This document shows positions 1 through 6,475 of a stretch of 13,636 bases of DNA, piece after piece (the stretch's first letter is position 1; each line of letters opens with the position of its first letter). The stretch is from positions 1-13,636 of the forward strand of contig JBMNSQ010000040.1 of assembly GCA_050945275.1 (NCBI GenBank), written 5' to 3'. The position numbers and the translations under genes are program-made. A model generated the notes under the pieces. It ran no database searches and was not told where the DNA came from. It saw only the letters and a program-made list of their open reading frames with translations. This stretch comes from JAAYWY01 sp050945275. GTDB taxonomy: Bacteria; Bacillota; DTU030; DUMP01.

Positions 1-315
1 AGCCCCCATCTGGGCTAATTCACGAGCTACATCGTTGGTAGAACCCGTCTGAGAAAAATAATGAACTACTTGTCCCAACCGCTTCGTTGTTAGACCAGTC
101 CGAACCTCAGTGGGCAAAAGTTTGTCCGGCCGCTTAATTAACCGGTAGCCGCGCCGGGGCACAGCATCGATGACGTAACCCAATTGGCGGAGCTCCTCAA
201 CATACTTCCATACGGCTGTCCGCGATACCCCCAAGCGGCGACTAATGTCTTCACCTGATATGTAATCTGTCGCTTTATCAAGCGCTGTGAGCAATATTTC
301 CGCTTTCAAGCCCAT
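1..315 (-). CDS. birA: Bifunctional biotin operon repressor / biotin-protein ligase BirA (N-terminal part, runs off left edge)
   Basis: The visible 105 residues hold a winged helix-turn-helix (about residues 18-60, with the recognition-helix sequence SRTAVWKYVEEL) followed by the start of the ligase domain, including the conserved GSTND (91-95) that opens the biotin/ATP site. In this family the protein attaches biotin to carboxylase subunits, and the version with an N-terminal DNA-binding domain also represses biotin genes. The catalytic core lies outside the window. The ATG at 313-315 overlaps the cwlD stop by one base (TGATG), so translation is probably coupled. The Shine-Dalgarno sequence GAGGTG sits almost on this ATG. 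A TTG two codons downstream (307-309) is spaced better (5 nt) and may be the true start. The family call is firm; the start is not. Confidence 0.9.
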   Translation of the reverse strand, partial: MGLKAEILLTALDKATDYISGEDISRRLGVSRTAVWKYVEELRQLGYVIDAVPRRGYRLIKRPDKLLPTEVRTGLTTKRLGQVVHYFSQTGSTNDVARELAQMGA

Positions 316-1082
316 CACCTCGACCCGATTGTAGAACTAAGACTAACCGGTGTCAAGGACTGATCAGAAACACCCTCACCGCGCCAAAAAGCCACCAAAG
401 CAGAAAACATATGCCAAGCCAGCTGTTTCTGGTAAGCCGGGTCGGCCAGCAGCAGTTCTTCTTGTGGATGGGACAAGAAACCAATCTCCACCAACGCTGC
501 CGCTACCGGTGAATTGCGAAGAACATAAAAATCGCCGCTTTGTACTTCCCGATAATTCTCCCCTAAAGGTTCCAGTCTTTTAAGCTCGGCTTGAATACAG
601 CGGGCTAGCCGCTCACTTTCGTGATGATTGTTACAGAAAAATGTTTGAGCGCCATACTCACTTGGTCCAGGAAAGCTGTTACCGTGAATGCTAAGGAACA
701 ACGTAGCTCGGCTTTGTTTAACTAAATCCACCCTTAATTGCAAGTCCTCATCGAAGTCCTCGGACAACTCCTTATCATCTTGCCGGGTAAGCAGTACTCT
801 AGCTCCACTTAAAGTCAGGTACTCTTTTAGGTACAAGCAAACAGGAAGCGTGACGTCTTTTTCCGTTACACCATTTGGCCCAGCTGCCCCAGTGTCGATA
901 CCACCATGCCCCGGATCTAGCACAACAATCTGCGGTGCCACTAGCGATGCCTGGGCCCACACCCGCTGACGTAGCTGACGCTCGTGCGTATTTAGTGCCG
1001 CCAGAATCACGAACGCTACAACCATAGCCGTAAGCCAGCGCAAGGTTATTAATCTATTTTTGCTGGATTCGTGTCTTAACAC
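315..1082 (-). CDS. cwlD: Spore-cortex N-acetylmuramoyl-L-alanine amidase CwlD
   Basis: This is an Amidase_3 zinc hydrolase. Counted from the GTG start used here, the pattern is DPGHGG (zinc His 59), GVTEKDV (Glu 74), SIHGNS (His 133) and ALVEIGFLS (catalytic Glu 199), all in the expected order. A hydrophobic segment at residues 15-31 is a membrane anchor or signal, placing the enzyme outside the membrane. CwlD removes the peptide from muramic acid during cortex synthesis, the first step to muramic-delta-lactam, so the organism very likely forms spores. I chose the GTG at 1080-1082 (255 residues) because a GGGGG element lies 7 nt upstream and the length fits the family. An ATG at 1136 would add 18 residues but has no visible ribosome binding site. 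The C-terminal 17 residues are Ser/Thr-rich. The gene is followed directly by birA (one-base overlap) and is separated from the ribosomal genes by an inverted gene. The symbol rests on domain plus locus, since amidase paralogs share the fold. Confidence 0.85.
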   Translation of the reverse strand: MLRHESSKNRLITLRWLTAMVVAFVILAALNTHERQLRQRVWAQASLVAPQIVVLDPGHGGIDTGAAGPNGVTEKDVTLPVCLYLKEYLTLSGARVLLTRQDDKELSEDFDEDLQLRVDLVKQSRATLFLSIHGNSFPGPSEYGAQTFFCNNHHESERLARCIQAELKRLEPLGENYREVQSGDFYVLRNSPVAAALVEIGFLSHPQEELLLADPAYQKQLAWHMFSALVAFWRGEGVSDQSLTPVSLSSTIGSR

Positions 1083-1211
1083 AGCCCTACCCCCAAGAAC
1101 TTGGTTTAGTAAAAAGCAATACAAAAAAGCAGCCATAACAACATACTCGCTATAGCTGCACTTTAGACCGAGTCGCAGGATTAACTGAGAAAAATATGAA
1201 TCCCACGGTTT

Positions 1212-1241
1212 TTCACCGCAGGGCGTGTTGACGAGTACAAT
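1212..1241 (+). promoter_or_regulatory. Weak candidate sigma-A promoter for the plus-strand membrane-protein gene
   Basis: TTCACC (1212-1217, 4 of 6 matches to TTGACA) is followed after 18 nt by TACAAT (1236-1241, 5 of 6 matches to TATAAT). Transcription would start near 1248, giving an mRNA leader of roughly 115 nt. This rests on pattern matching alone and could be chance. Confidence 0.25.
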
Positions 1242-1262
1242 AGACTGCGCAGACCCTCAAAT

Positions 1263-1313
1263 TTTGCCTGCCATTGATTTAGCAGTGGCTAACAACGGCT
1301 GGTATGCAGGAAA
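1263..1313 (+). promoter_or_regulatory. Nested inverted repeats in the leader of the plus-strand gene
   Basis: Outer arms CCTGC (1267-1271) and GCAGG (1306-1310) extend to TTT/AAA past a one-base bulge. Inside them lies a perfect TTAGC (1279-1283) / GCTAA (1288-1292) hairpin with a 4-nt loop. Together they would fold the mRNA leader into a two-part stem. No known riboswitch class is recognised. The arms are short, so chance is not excluded. Confidence 0.25.
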
Positions 1314-1363
1314 TTGATAAAGGGTCAAGAAATCAACAATAAACCCTGAAAAGAGGGGTGAAC

Positions 1364-1774
1364 ATGGAAAAGAGATGGACTCCACTTAAACTTACTGGCC
1401 GGGTGCTAGCGGTGCTAATTCTCCTTTGGGTGTCTGCCATAGTGGCTCAATATGTCAATTGGGTTATCGGGCGAACAACTCAATTTCCCCTACTCGGTAT
1501 TTACTGGGGGCAATGCTTGCCTGAATTTCTTTTGCTAGCTTTGGCTGGATTTGTATTAACCGTACCGGACGACTTTAGGCAAAGACATATACATTGGCCA
1601 AAGTTTCTGCTGCTTGGAATTCCTGCCCTGGTTGTGGCCTTATTCTTGCCGTTCTTGTATTTTAGTCCGTTAACTCCATATGTTAGCGCCTATGGAAAAT
1701 TCATGGTTAGTCTACTGGTTTTAAGCAACTACCGCCTGTTGCTGGGTTTTGGTTTGGGGTGGCTATGGCCCTAA
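1364..1774 (+). CDS. Unrecognised small four-helix integral membrane protein
   Basis: I do not recognise a family. The 136-residue product is very hydrophobic, with four likely membrane helices at about residues 13-35, 43-66, 80-100 and 112-134. Between helices 2 and 3 is a short charged loop (DDFRQRH, 69-75). Trp, Leu and Phe are abundant, and the chain ends in GLGWLWP. No signal-peptide cleavage site, metal motif or catalytic motif is apparent. The ATG at 1364 is preferred because GAGGGG lies 5 nt upstream; a GTG two codons earlier (1358) overlaps that site and is less likely. This is the only plus-strand gene here, wedged between rpsI and cwlD. It is divergent from cwlD and convergent with rpsI, with which it shares a terminator. 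A clean ribosome binding site, terminator and good reading frame argue that it is real. The neighbourhood gives no firm clue to function. Confidence 0.8.
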   Translation: MEKRWTPLKLTGRVLAVLILLWVSAIVAQYVNWVIGRTTQFPLLGIYWGQCLPEFLLLALAGFVLTVPDDFRQRHIHWPKFLLLGIPALVVALFLPFLYFSPLTPYVSAYGKFMVSLLVLSNYRLLLGFGLGWLWP

Positions 1775-1785
1775 GCTTTGGACAC

Positions 1786-1829
1786 AAAAAACAACCCCAG
1801 CTGTTGTGATAACGGCTGAGGTTTTGTTT
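1786..1829. terminator. Bidirectional intrinsic terminator between rpsI and the plus-strand gene
   Basis: Stem arms at 1793-1805 and 1811-1823 pair over 13 positions, with one mismatch and one G-U pair on the plus RNA, around a 5-nt loop. On the plus strand a T-rich run (TTTTGTTTG) follows; on the minus strand the run of six A at 1786-1791 becomes the U-tract. It lies 19 nt after the plus-strand stop codon and about 16 nt after the rpsI stop, so it can end transcription from both sides. Confidence 0.8.
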
Positions 1830-1839
1830 GTGTACATTA

Positions 1840-2232
1840 TTAACGCTTGGAGAACTGTGGTGCCCGGCGGGCTCCTTTAAGACCATATTTCTTGCGCTCT
1901 TTCATACGGGGATCACGGGTAAGGAGTCCTGCCTTTTTGAGATCAGGCCTAAACATTTGGTCTACTTTAAGAAGTGCTCGCGATATACCATGCCGCACAG
2001 CTCCTGCCTGACCGGTAATGCCGCCGCCCTCTACTTTGACTAAAACATCGAACTTACCCATATTGCCAGTAACCCTGAGGGGCTGCTCGATTATGGTTTG
2101 CAGGCTCCGCAGGGGAAAGTACTCGTCGGCTGGCCGACCATTTACCACAAAACGGCCCCCGCCAGGATATAGCCTCACTCTGGCTACTGCCTTCTTGCGA
2201 CGCCCGGTGCCGTAGTAATTAACACTTGCCAT
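1840..2232 (-). CDS. rpsI: 30S ribosomal protein S9
   Basis: The 130-residue product matches S9 end to end: YYGTGRRKKAVARVRL at the N-terminus, the central GGGITGQAGAVRHGISRAL segment, and a basic C-terminus ending QFSKR. In the ribosome this tail reaches the P-site tRNA. Length and both ends are normal, so the gene is intact. The ATG has AAAGGAGG 10 nt upstream in the short gap after rplM, the usual partner in an rplM-rpsI operon. It is the last gene of the long minus-strand run and is followed by an intrinsic terminator. Confidence 0.98.
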   Translation of the reverse strand: MASVNYYGTGRRKKAVARVRLYPGGGRFVVNGRPADEYFPLRSLQTIIEQPLRVTGNMGKFDVLVKVEGGGITGQAGAVRHGISRALLKVDQMFRPDLKKAGLLTRDPRMKERKKYGLKGARRAPQFSKR

Positions 2233-2259
2233 AAGAATTTTTCCTCCTTTCCCCCAGGA

Positions 2260-2697
2260 TTACTTTATCTCGCCAGGCCAAACCTCGGGCTTTTGGGCCT
2301 GGTGAGGGTGATTCATACCACGATATACCTTGAGCTTTTTCGCCATAGCACGGCCTAGCCGATTATGGGGTAGCATGCCTTTTACAGCCATCTCCATCAC
2401 CAACTGTGGCCGAGTTGCCATAAGATCGGCATACTTGGTACGCCTTAAGCCACCAGGATAACCGCTGTAGCGAATCCACTCTTTTTGTTCAGGTTTGTTA
2501 CCGGTGAGGATCAGTTTATCGGCATTGATAATAATAACATGATCACCGGTATCCACATGCGGGGTAAATGTAGGTTTGTGCTTACCGCGCAAAATCTGCG
2601 CTGCCACCGCTGCCACTCGGCCAAGAGGTTTGTCAGCGGCATCTAGAATATACCATTTGCGCTCTACTTCGGCTGGTTTAGCCACATAACTTTTCAC
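2260..2697 (-). CDS. rplM: 50S ribosomal protein L13
   Basis: The 145-residue product carries the L13 hallmarks: EVERKWYILDAADKPLGR near the N-terminus, then GKHKPTFTPHVDTGDHV and AVKGMLPHNRLGRAM. L13 is an early-assembly 23S rRNA-binding protein. The frame is open upstream, but the start is set at the GTG giving KSYVAKPAEVE, because that matches the family N-terminus and GGAGG lies 8 nt upstream. The gene is 67 nt downstream of truA. That spacer has hairpin potential and could carry an L13-type leader. Confidence 0.97.
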   Translation of the reverse strand: MKSYVAKPAEVERKWYILDAADKPLGRVAAVAAQILRGKHKPTFTPHVDTGDHVIIINADKLILTGNKPEQKEWIRYSGYPGGLRRTKYADLMATRPQLVMEMAVKGMLPHNRLGRAMAKKLKVYRGMNHPHQAQKPEVWPGEIK

Positions 2698-2764
2698 TTT
2701 TCTTTCCTCCCACTGGAGAAATCCGCTGAGGCTCCTCCCGCCGGGGCTCGTGGCGGTTAAAGAC
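2698..2764 (-). promoter_or_regulatory. Structured leader ahead of rplM (possible autoregulatory leader)
   Basis: The truA-rplM spacer contains a GC-rich hairpin, CCGCC/GGCGG (2738-2742 with 2752-2756, 9-nt loop), and nearer the gene a GGAG/CTCC pairing (2715-2718 with 2732-2735), followed by the rplM ribosome binding site. L13 leader RNAs are known upstream of rplM in Bacillota. I cannot align this one to that family by eye, so the identification is inference. Confidence 0.35.
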
Positions 2765-3577
2765 TCACAGCGAAATTTTAACATAGCCCCAAGGCAGTGT
2801 CAAGCCAATGCTGCCGGGCGTTTCTTCACAAACGCACTCACCGCCATAAGCTACTTGCCATAAGATGAGCCCCTGGGGTGGGGCAGTAGGGCCTACCCTG
2901 GTCCGGTCGCCGGTTACTAAAATGTCCTGTACTTCCTCCGGAGAAAGAGCTCCGCGCCCCACTTCTACTAAGGTCCCGACAATACTCCGTACCATTTTGT
3001 ACAGAAAACCTTTAGCTCCTGCTTCCACTACCACCAAATCATGCTGGGCTGTTACTCCAAGGCGTCGCACTGTACGCACTTTGCTTTTTACATCTGATCC
3101 GGCAGCACAGAAGGCCGAAAAATCGTGCCGGCCCACTAGTTTGGCCGCTGCCTGTTGCATAGCATTTATCCTAAGCTCCCTTGGCAGATGCCAACTGTAG
3201 TTTTTGATAAACGGAGACGGTACCTGACCGAGATAGATCAGGTAACGGTACAGTTTATCGGTTGCACTAAAGCGAGCATGAAAATCAGTCGGCACTTCCT
3301 CGGCGTGCCAGACAGCAATAGACCTTGGTAGTACTGAATTTAAAGCCGGTGGTAGCCGATCGGTAGGAATAGAGGCCGTGGTCTTAAAGCTTATTACCTG
3401 ACCCCTAGCATGGACACCGGCATCAGTGCGGCCAGCTCCCATTACCCTAACCGTCTCACCCAAAACCATACTAAGCGCCTTCTCTAATTCACCTTGTACT
3501 GTAGAGGCGTTAGGCTGCACCTGAAATCCTGCATAATCAGTGCCATCGTAGGCTAACGTCAACTTTACTGTACGCAC
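2765..3577 (-). CDS. truA: tRNA pseudouridine(38-40) synthase TruA
   Basis: The 270-residue product has the TruA N-terminus (KLTLAYDGTDYAGFQVQP) and the catalytic motif GAGRTDAGVHARGQ, whose Asp 52 is the nucleophile for converting uridine 38, 39 or 40 in the tRNA anticodon arm. Further family signatures are DFHARFSATDKLYRY, HDFSAFC and FLYKMVRSIVGTLVEVGRG. The start is GTG, with GAGGTG 6 nt upstream; no in-frame ATG nearby fits better. The C-terminal end after WQVAYGG (about 25 residues) looks less conserved. It sits 11 nt after ecfT, the usual arrangement of ECF module and truA in Bacillota. Confidence 0.96.
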   Translation of the reverse strand: MRTVKLTLAYDGTDYAGFQVQPNASTVQGELEKALSMVLGETVRVMGAGRTDAGVHARGQVISFKTTASIPTDRLPPALNSVLPRSIAVWHAEEVPTDFHARFSATDKLYRYLIYLGQVPSPFIKNYSWHLPRELRINAMQQAAAKLVGRHDFSAFCAAGSDVKSKVRTVRRLGVTAQHDLVVVEAGAKGFLYKMVRSIVGTLVEVGRGALSPEEVQDILVTGDRTRVGPTAPPQGLILWQVAYGGECVCEETPGSIGLTLPWGYVKISL

Positions 3578-3588
3578 CTAAATCACCT

Positions 3589-4389
3589 CTAGTGAGCGAT
3601 GCGATCCACAATAGAAAGTATAAATAACACGGTACTGACAGCAAAAGTCGCCCAATCTTGACTTGCGAATTGAAGCTCCTTTAACCTGGTACGACCTTCA
3701 CCCCCGCGATAACAGCGTGCTTCCATGGCCGTAGCTAGCTCGTCAGCCCGGCGAAAAGCACTGATAAACAGCGGAACCAGAAGAGGTATCATACCCCGAG
3801 CCCGCTTTACTATGTTGCCTGTTTCAAAATCGGCCCCTCGGGCCATTTGGGCCTTCATGATCTTATCTGTTTCTTCTAACAAAGTAGGGATAAAACGAAG
3901 AGCTATAGTCATCATCATGGCCAGCTCGTGGGCTGGTACGCCTATTTTTTTAAATGGTCTAAGTAAATGCTCAATGCCGTCGGTTAGGGCGATAGGTGAG
4001 CTAGTTAATGTCAATAGAGACGTGGTCAGTACTAAAAGTAGCAAACGCCAACCCATGAAGACACCCAGTCTGATACCTTCGGCCGTAGCCTTAAGCGGTC
4101 CGAGCTTCCATACTATCTCTCCGGGTGTAAGAAAAAAGTTCAGCACTAATGTAAACAGAACAATATAAGCCACCGGGCGGATACCACGTAGCACAAAGCG
4201 TAGCGGTAAAGCCGACAAAAGCACCAGGGCCATGCTAAAGACGGTAACTGCAACATAACCCATCCAACTTTTAAGAATAAACAAGGCTATAATATAGAGC
4301 ATGGAGCCAATAATTTTTGTTCGGGGATCTAGTCGGTGAAGCAACGAGTCTCCAGGTACATATTGCCCCAACGTAATATCTTTAAGCAT
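3589..4389 (-). CDS. ecfT: Energy-coupling factor transporter transmembrane protein EcfT
   Basis: The 266-residue membrane protein begins LGQYVPGDSLLHRLDPRTKI, the typical EcfT opening, followed by hydrophobic segments at about 26-65 and 70-130 and a final one near 245-262. The two coupling-helix motifs that dock on the ATPases are visible: ARG (183-185, in MARGADFETG) and ARC (224-226, in MEARCYRGG). EcfT links the EcfA1/A2 ATPases to exchangeable substrate-binding S proteins for vitamins or metals. No S-subunit gene is present here, as expected for a shared (group II) module. The ATG follows the ecfA2 stop by 4 nt; its ribosome binding site (AGGGGGTGA) includes that stop, so translation is likely coupled. 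Confidence 0.95.
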   Translation of the reverse strand: MLKDITLGQYVPGDSLLHRLDPRTKIIGSMLYIIALFILKSWMGYVAVTVFSMALVLLSALPLRFVLRGIRPVAYIVLFTLVLNFFLTPGEIVWKLGPLKATAEGIRLGVFMGWRLLLLVLTTSLLTLTSSPIALTDGIEHLLRPFKKIGVPAHELAMMMTIALRFIPTLLEETDKIMKAQMARGADFETGNIVKRARGMIPLLVPLFISAFRRADELATAMEARCYRGGEGRTRLKELQFASQDWATFAVSTVLFILSIVDRIAH

Positions 4390-4393
4390 GGGC

Positions 4394-5242
4394 TCACCCC
4401 CTTAAAAAGGCCAGAACCTCGGTCACTGCTTCCTCCACGGTCAAAATATCTGTCCGTACCTCTGGCGACAGTTCGTGCAGGCTGCGCATAAAATCGGTGA
4501 TCTGAGGAATGCCAAGTCCGGCCCTTTTTAGTTCATCAGCCTGTTGGAACAGGTTCCGGGGCTCATCATCGGCCACCACTTGTCCCCGATACATGATAAT
4601 CAGGCGGTTTACCAAGCGAGCTACATCCTCCATACTATGCGTCACCAACACCACAGCCATGTTGTACTCTTTTTGTAGATCACTGATTTGCCCTAGAATT
4701 TCATCTCGTCCTCTAGGGTCCAAGCCGGCTGTCGGTTCATCTAACACGAGGTAGCTAGGCCGCATGGCCAATACTCCGGCAATAGCCACTCGTCTCATTT
4801 CCCCGCCGGAAAGATCGAAGGGGGAACGATCTTTGTACTCCTTCGGCGACAGGCCCACTGTAGTTAGGGCCTCGTCCACCCTGTCGGCAATCTCATCTTC
4901 GCTAAGGCCCAGGTTTCTCGGTCCAAAGGCTACGTCCTTAGCTACCGTCTCTTCAAACAACTGGTGCTCCGGATACTGAAACACCAGCCCCACCTTGCGA
5001 CGGATAAGCCGGCGCATGGACTTCTCCTTGGTATCAACACCATCAACTAACACCCGCCCGTCAGTAGGTAACAAAAGCCCGTTTAGATGTTGGATCAAGG
5101 TTGACTTCCCCGAGCCGGTGTGCCCGATCAAACCAACAAATTCGCCTTCGTCAATAGTGATACTTATATCCTTTAGCACGGTAGTAGCAAAAGGGGTGTC
5201 CGGCTGATAAGTGAAGTTTACATTTTTGACCTCAATTGACAC
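4394..5242 (-). CDS. ecfA2: Energy-coupling factor transporter ATPase EcfA2
   Basis: A full ABC ATPase of 282 residues: Walker A GHTGSGKST (40-48), Q-loop Gln 89 within FQYPEHQLFEETV, signature LSGGEMRR (144-151), Walker B with Glu 169 (YLVLDEP), and H-loop His 202. The YPEHQLFEETV stretch distinguishes EcfA2 from EcfA1. It pairs with EcfA1 as an asymmetric dimer that drives vitamin or metal uptake through EcfT. The start is GTG, inside the end of ecfA1 (25-nt overlap), with only a weak GGTGG site upstream. This suggests translation depends on coupling to ecfA1. Confidence 0.95.
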   Translation of the reverse strand: MSIEVKNVNFTYQPDTPFATTVLKDISITIDEGEFVGLIGHTGSGKSTLIQHLNGLLLPTDGRVLVDGVDTKEKSMRRLIRRKVGLVFQYPEHQLFEETVAKDVAFGPRNLGLSEDEIADRVDEALTTVGLSPKEYKDRSPFDLSGGEMRRVAIAGVLAMRPSYLVLDEPTAGLDPRGRDEILGQISDLQKEYNMAVVLVTHSMEDVARLVNRLIIMYRGQVVADDEPRNLFQQADELKRAGLGIPQITDFMRSLHELSPEVRTDILTVEEAVTEVLAFLRG

Positions 5243-6066
5243 AGCTCGGCCACCATCCTTTCAACTGTTAAAATGCCAGGGGGGAGATCAATTCCATGCT
5301 CTTTTAGCCGCTCGGCCAACTCTGTAACCTGCGGCACATCGAGACCTAAATCCTTTAGCTCTTTAACATGGGAAAATACTTCCTGTGGATTCCCATCTAA
5401 CACTATCTGGCCGTCGTTCATAACAATAACTCTAGAGGCTAGCACGGCTTCCTCCATGAAGTGGGTTATGTGCACTACCGTAATAGCTTCCTCACGGTGA
5501 AGACGCGCCACCGTATCCATAACTTCGCGACGGCCGGAGGGATCAAGCATGGCTGTGGGTTCATCTAATATTAGAACCTCGGGGCGCATAGCTAACACAC
5601 CAGCAATAGCAATACGCTGCTTTTGCCCACCTGATAATAGATGGGGCGCTGCTTTACGAAATTCGTGCATACCAACAGCCTGGAGAGAATCCTTAACCCG
5701 GCAGCGTATTTTTTCTGGTGGTACACCTAAGTTCTCCGGTCCAAAGGCTACATCCTCATCTACGGCCGTTGCTACTATTTGGTTATCCGGGTTTTGAAAC
5801 ACCATACCTGCCGTTTGTCGAATGACCCACAAATGCTCCGGGGCTTTCGTATCCATCCCCTTCACTAATACCCTCCCTTCAGACGGAAGAAGAAGGGCAT
5901 TTAAGTGTTTAGCCAAGGTGGATTTGCCCGAACCATTATGGCCAATTACAGCCACAAATTCCCCAGAAGAAATAGTCAAGTTAATATCTTTAAGCGCAAC
6001 TTTTTGTTCGGTACCGCCTCCATCATAAAAATGCGATACCTGTTCTAATCGGAACATTGCTTCCAT
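5218..6066 (-). CDS. ecfA1: Energy-coupling factor transporter ATPase EcfA1
   Basis: A complete 282-residue ABC ATPase: Walker A GHNGSGKST (42-50), Q-loop Gln 91 in FQNPDNQIVATAVDEDVAFGPENL (an EcfA1 signature), LSGGQKQR (144-151), Walker B with Glu 169 (VLILDEP), and H-loop His 202. The C-terminal domain ends with LPPGILTVERMVAEL, the usual ECF ATPase helix. The start is the ATG at 6064-6066, which has AGGTGG 5 nt upstream; a GTG three codons earlier overlaps that site and another ATG lies three codons later. It is the first gene after the ribosomal alpha operon, separated from rplQ by a 62-nt spacer with two hairpins that may limit read-through and mask its ribosome binding site. Confidence 0.95.
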   Translation of the reverse strand: MEAMFRLEQVSHFYDGGGTEQKVALKDINLTISSGEFVAVIGHNGSGKSTLAKHLNALLLPSEGRVLVKGMDTKAPEHLWVIRQTAGMVFQNPDNQIVATAVDEDVAFGPENLGVPPEKIRCRVKDSLQAVGMHEFRKAAPHLLSGGQKQRIAIAGVLAMRPEVLILDEPTAMLDPSGRREVMDTVARLHREEAITVVHITHFMEEAVLASRVIVMNDGQIVLDGNPQEVFSHVKELKDLGLDVPQVTELAERLKEHGIDLPPGILTVERMVAELCQLRSKM

Positions 6067-6074
6067 TATTACCA

Positions 6075-6093
6075 CCTGCTTAAAAAAAGCAGG
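6075..6093 (-). promoter_or_regulatory. Hairpin overlapping the ecfA1 ribosome binding site
   Basis: CCTGCTT (6075-6081) and AAGCAGG (6087-6093) form a perfect 7-bp stem with a loop of five identical bases. The strand-sense 3' arm contains the AGG of the ecfA1 AGGTGG site (6072-6077). Folding would reduce ribosome access. The hairpin shares two bases (6092-6093) with the terminator-like hairpin just upstream, so both cannot fully form at once. Confidence 0.45.
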
Positions 6094-6119
6094 GATCCTA
6101 TGCCCAAGAGGCAGATCCC
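6082..6119 (-). terminator. Terminator-like hairpin after rplQ
   Basis: On the minus RNA, GGGATC-TGCC (6119-6110) pairs with GGCA-(3-nt bulge)-GATCCC (6104-6092) around a 5-nt loop. It is followed by TGC and then seven T (complement of 6088-6082). It begins about 10 nt after the rplQ stop. This is the form of an intrinsic terminator, probably partial, between the ribosomal alpha operon and the ECF genes. The bulge and the 3-nt gap before the U-tract weaken it. Confidence 0.55.
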
Positions 6120-6128
6120 CACCCTCGC

Positions 6129-6467
6129 TTAAGCTAGCTCCAAGATGGCCATGGGAGCTGCATCACCCTGGCGCGGCCCAAGCTTATAAATCCTTGTGTA
6201 ACCGCCTGCGCGATCAGCATAGCGTGGTCCCACTTGGTCAAACAGTCTCCTTAAAACCTCTTGATCCGGCACTAGCACTGCTGCTTGCCGGCGGGCGTGA
6301 AGATCACCGCGCTTAGCCAATGTTATTAGTCCTTCTGCCAGGCGTTTTAGCTCCTTAGCTTTGGCTTCTGTCGTCTCAATGCGCTCGTATCGAAAAAACG
6401 ACACCAGCGCATTTCTTAGCATAGCCTGGCGATGCCCTTTTAGGCGTCCTAGCTTGCGGTAGCCCAT
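6129..6467 (-). CDS. rplQ: 50S ribosomal protein L17
   Basis: The 112-residue product begins MGYRKLGRLKGHRQAMLRN, the invariant L17 start, and keeps the ERIETTEAKAKELKRLAEGLITLAKRGDLHARR core and the GGYTRIYKLGPRQGDAAPMAILEL end. L17 is a 23S rRNA-binding protein near the exit tunnel. The ATG at 6465-6467 is chosen because GGAGGT lies 7 nt upstream; the frame is open for six more codons but does not match the family. It is the last gene of the alpha operon, 77 nt after rpoA. Its ribosome binding site lies in a tight inverted repeat (listed separately). Confidence 0.97.
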   Translation of the reverse strand: MGYRKLGRLKGHRQAMLRNALVSFFRYERIETTEAKAKELKRLAEGLITLAKRGDLHARRQAAVLVPDQEVLRRLFDQVGPRYADRAGGYTRIYKLGPRQGDAAPMAILELA

Positions 6468-6475
6468 GGCTGTTA

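Larger units (their letters stand above)
1137..1363. other. Divergent intergenic region between cwlD and the plus-strand membrane-protein gene
   Basis: This 227-nt stretch holds no supportable gene. If cwlD starts at the GTG, the region extends to 1083. It must contain the start signals for both directions. The plus strand shows a weak sigma-A-like promoter and a foldable leader (listed separately). At 1202-1223 there is an interrupted inverted repeat (CCC-CGGT / ACCG-GGG arms around TTTTC). I found no convincing minus-strand promoter for cwlD: CATATTTT, in minus-strand sense at about 1191-1198, partly resembles a sigma-E -10 element but lacks a matching -35. Confidence 0.6.

Noticed and set aside
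1083..1136. N-terminal extension of CwlD from the upstream ATG
   Set aside because: No ribosome binding site precedes that ATG, and the extension puts the DPGHGG motif later than usual; the GTG is preferred, though the point is not settled.
1228..1241. TTGACG next to TACAAT as a promoter
   Set aside because: Only two bases separate the elements, far from the 16-18 nt needed; TACAAT is considered instead with TTCACC at 18 nt.
2698..2784. 29-residue N-terminal extension of L13
   Set aside because: The family begins at the residues after the GTG, which also has a good ribosome binding site; the extension overlaps the end of truA.
2865..3200. 111-codon open frame on the plus strand
   Set aside because: It is antisense to truA, with no ribosome binding site or domain seen.
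3725..4168. 147-codon open frame on the plus strand
   Set aside because: It lies antisense within the clearly conserved ecfT gene, has Ser/Arg-rich shadow composition and no recognisable domain.
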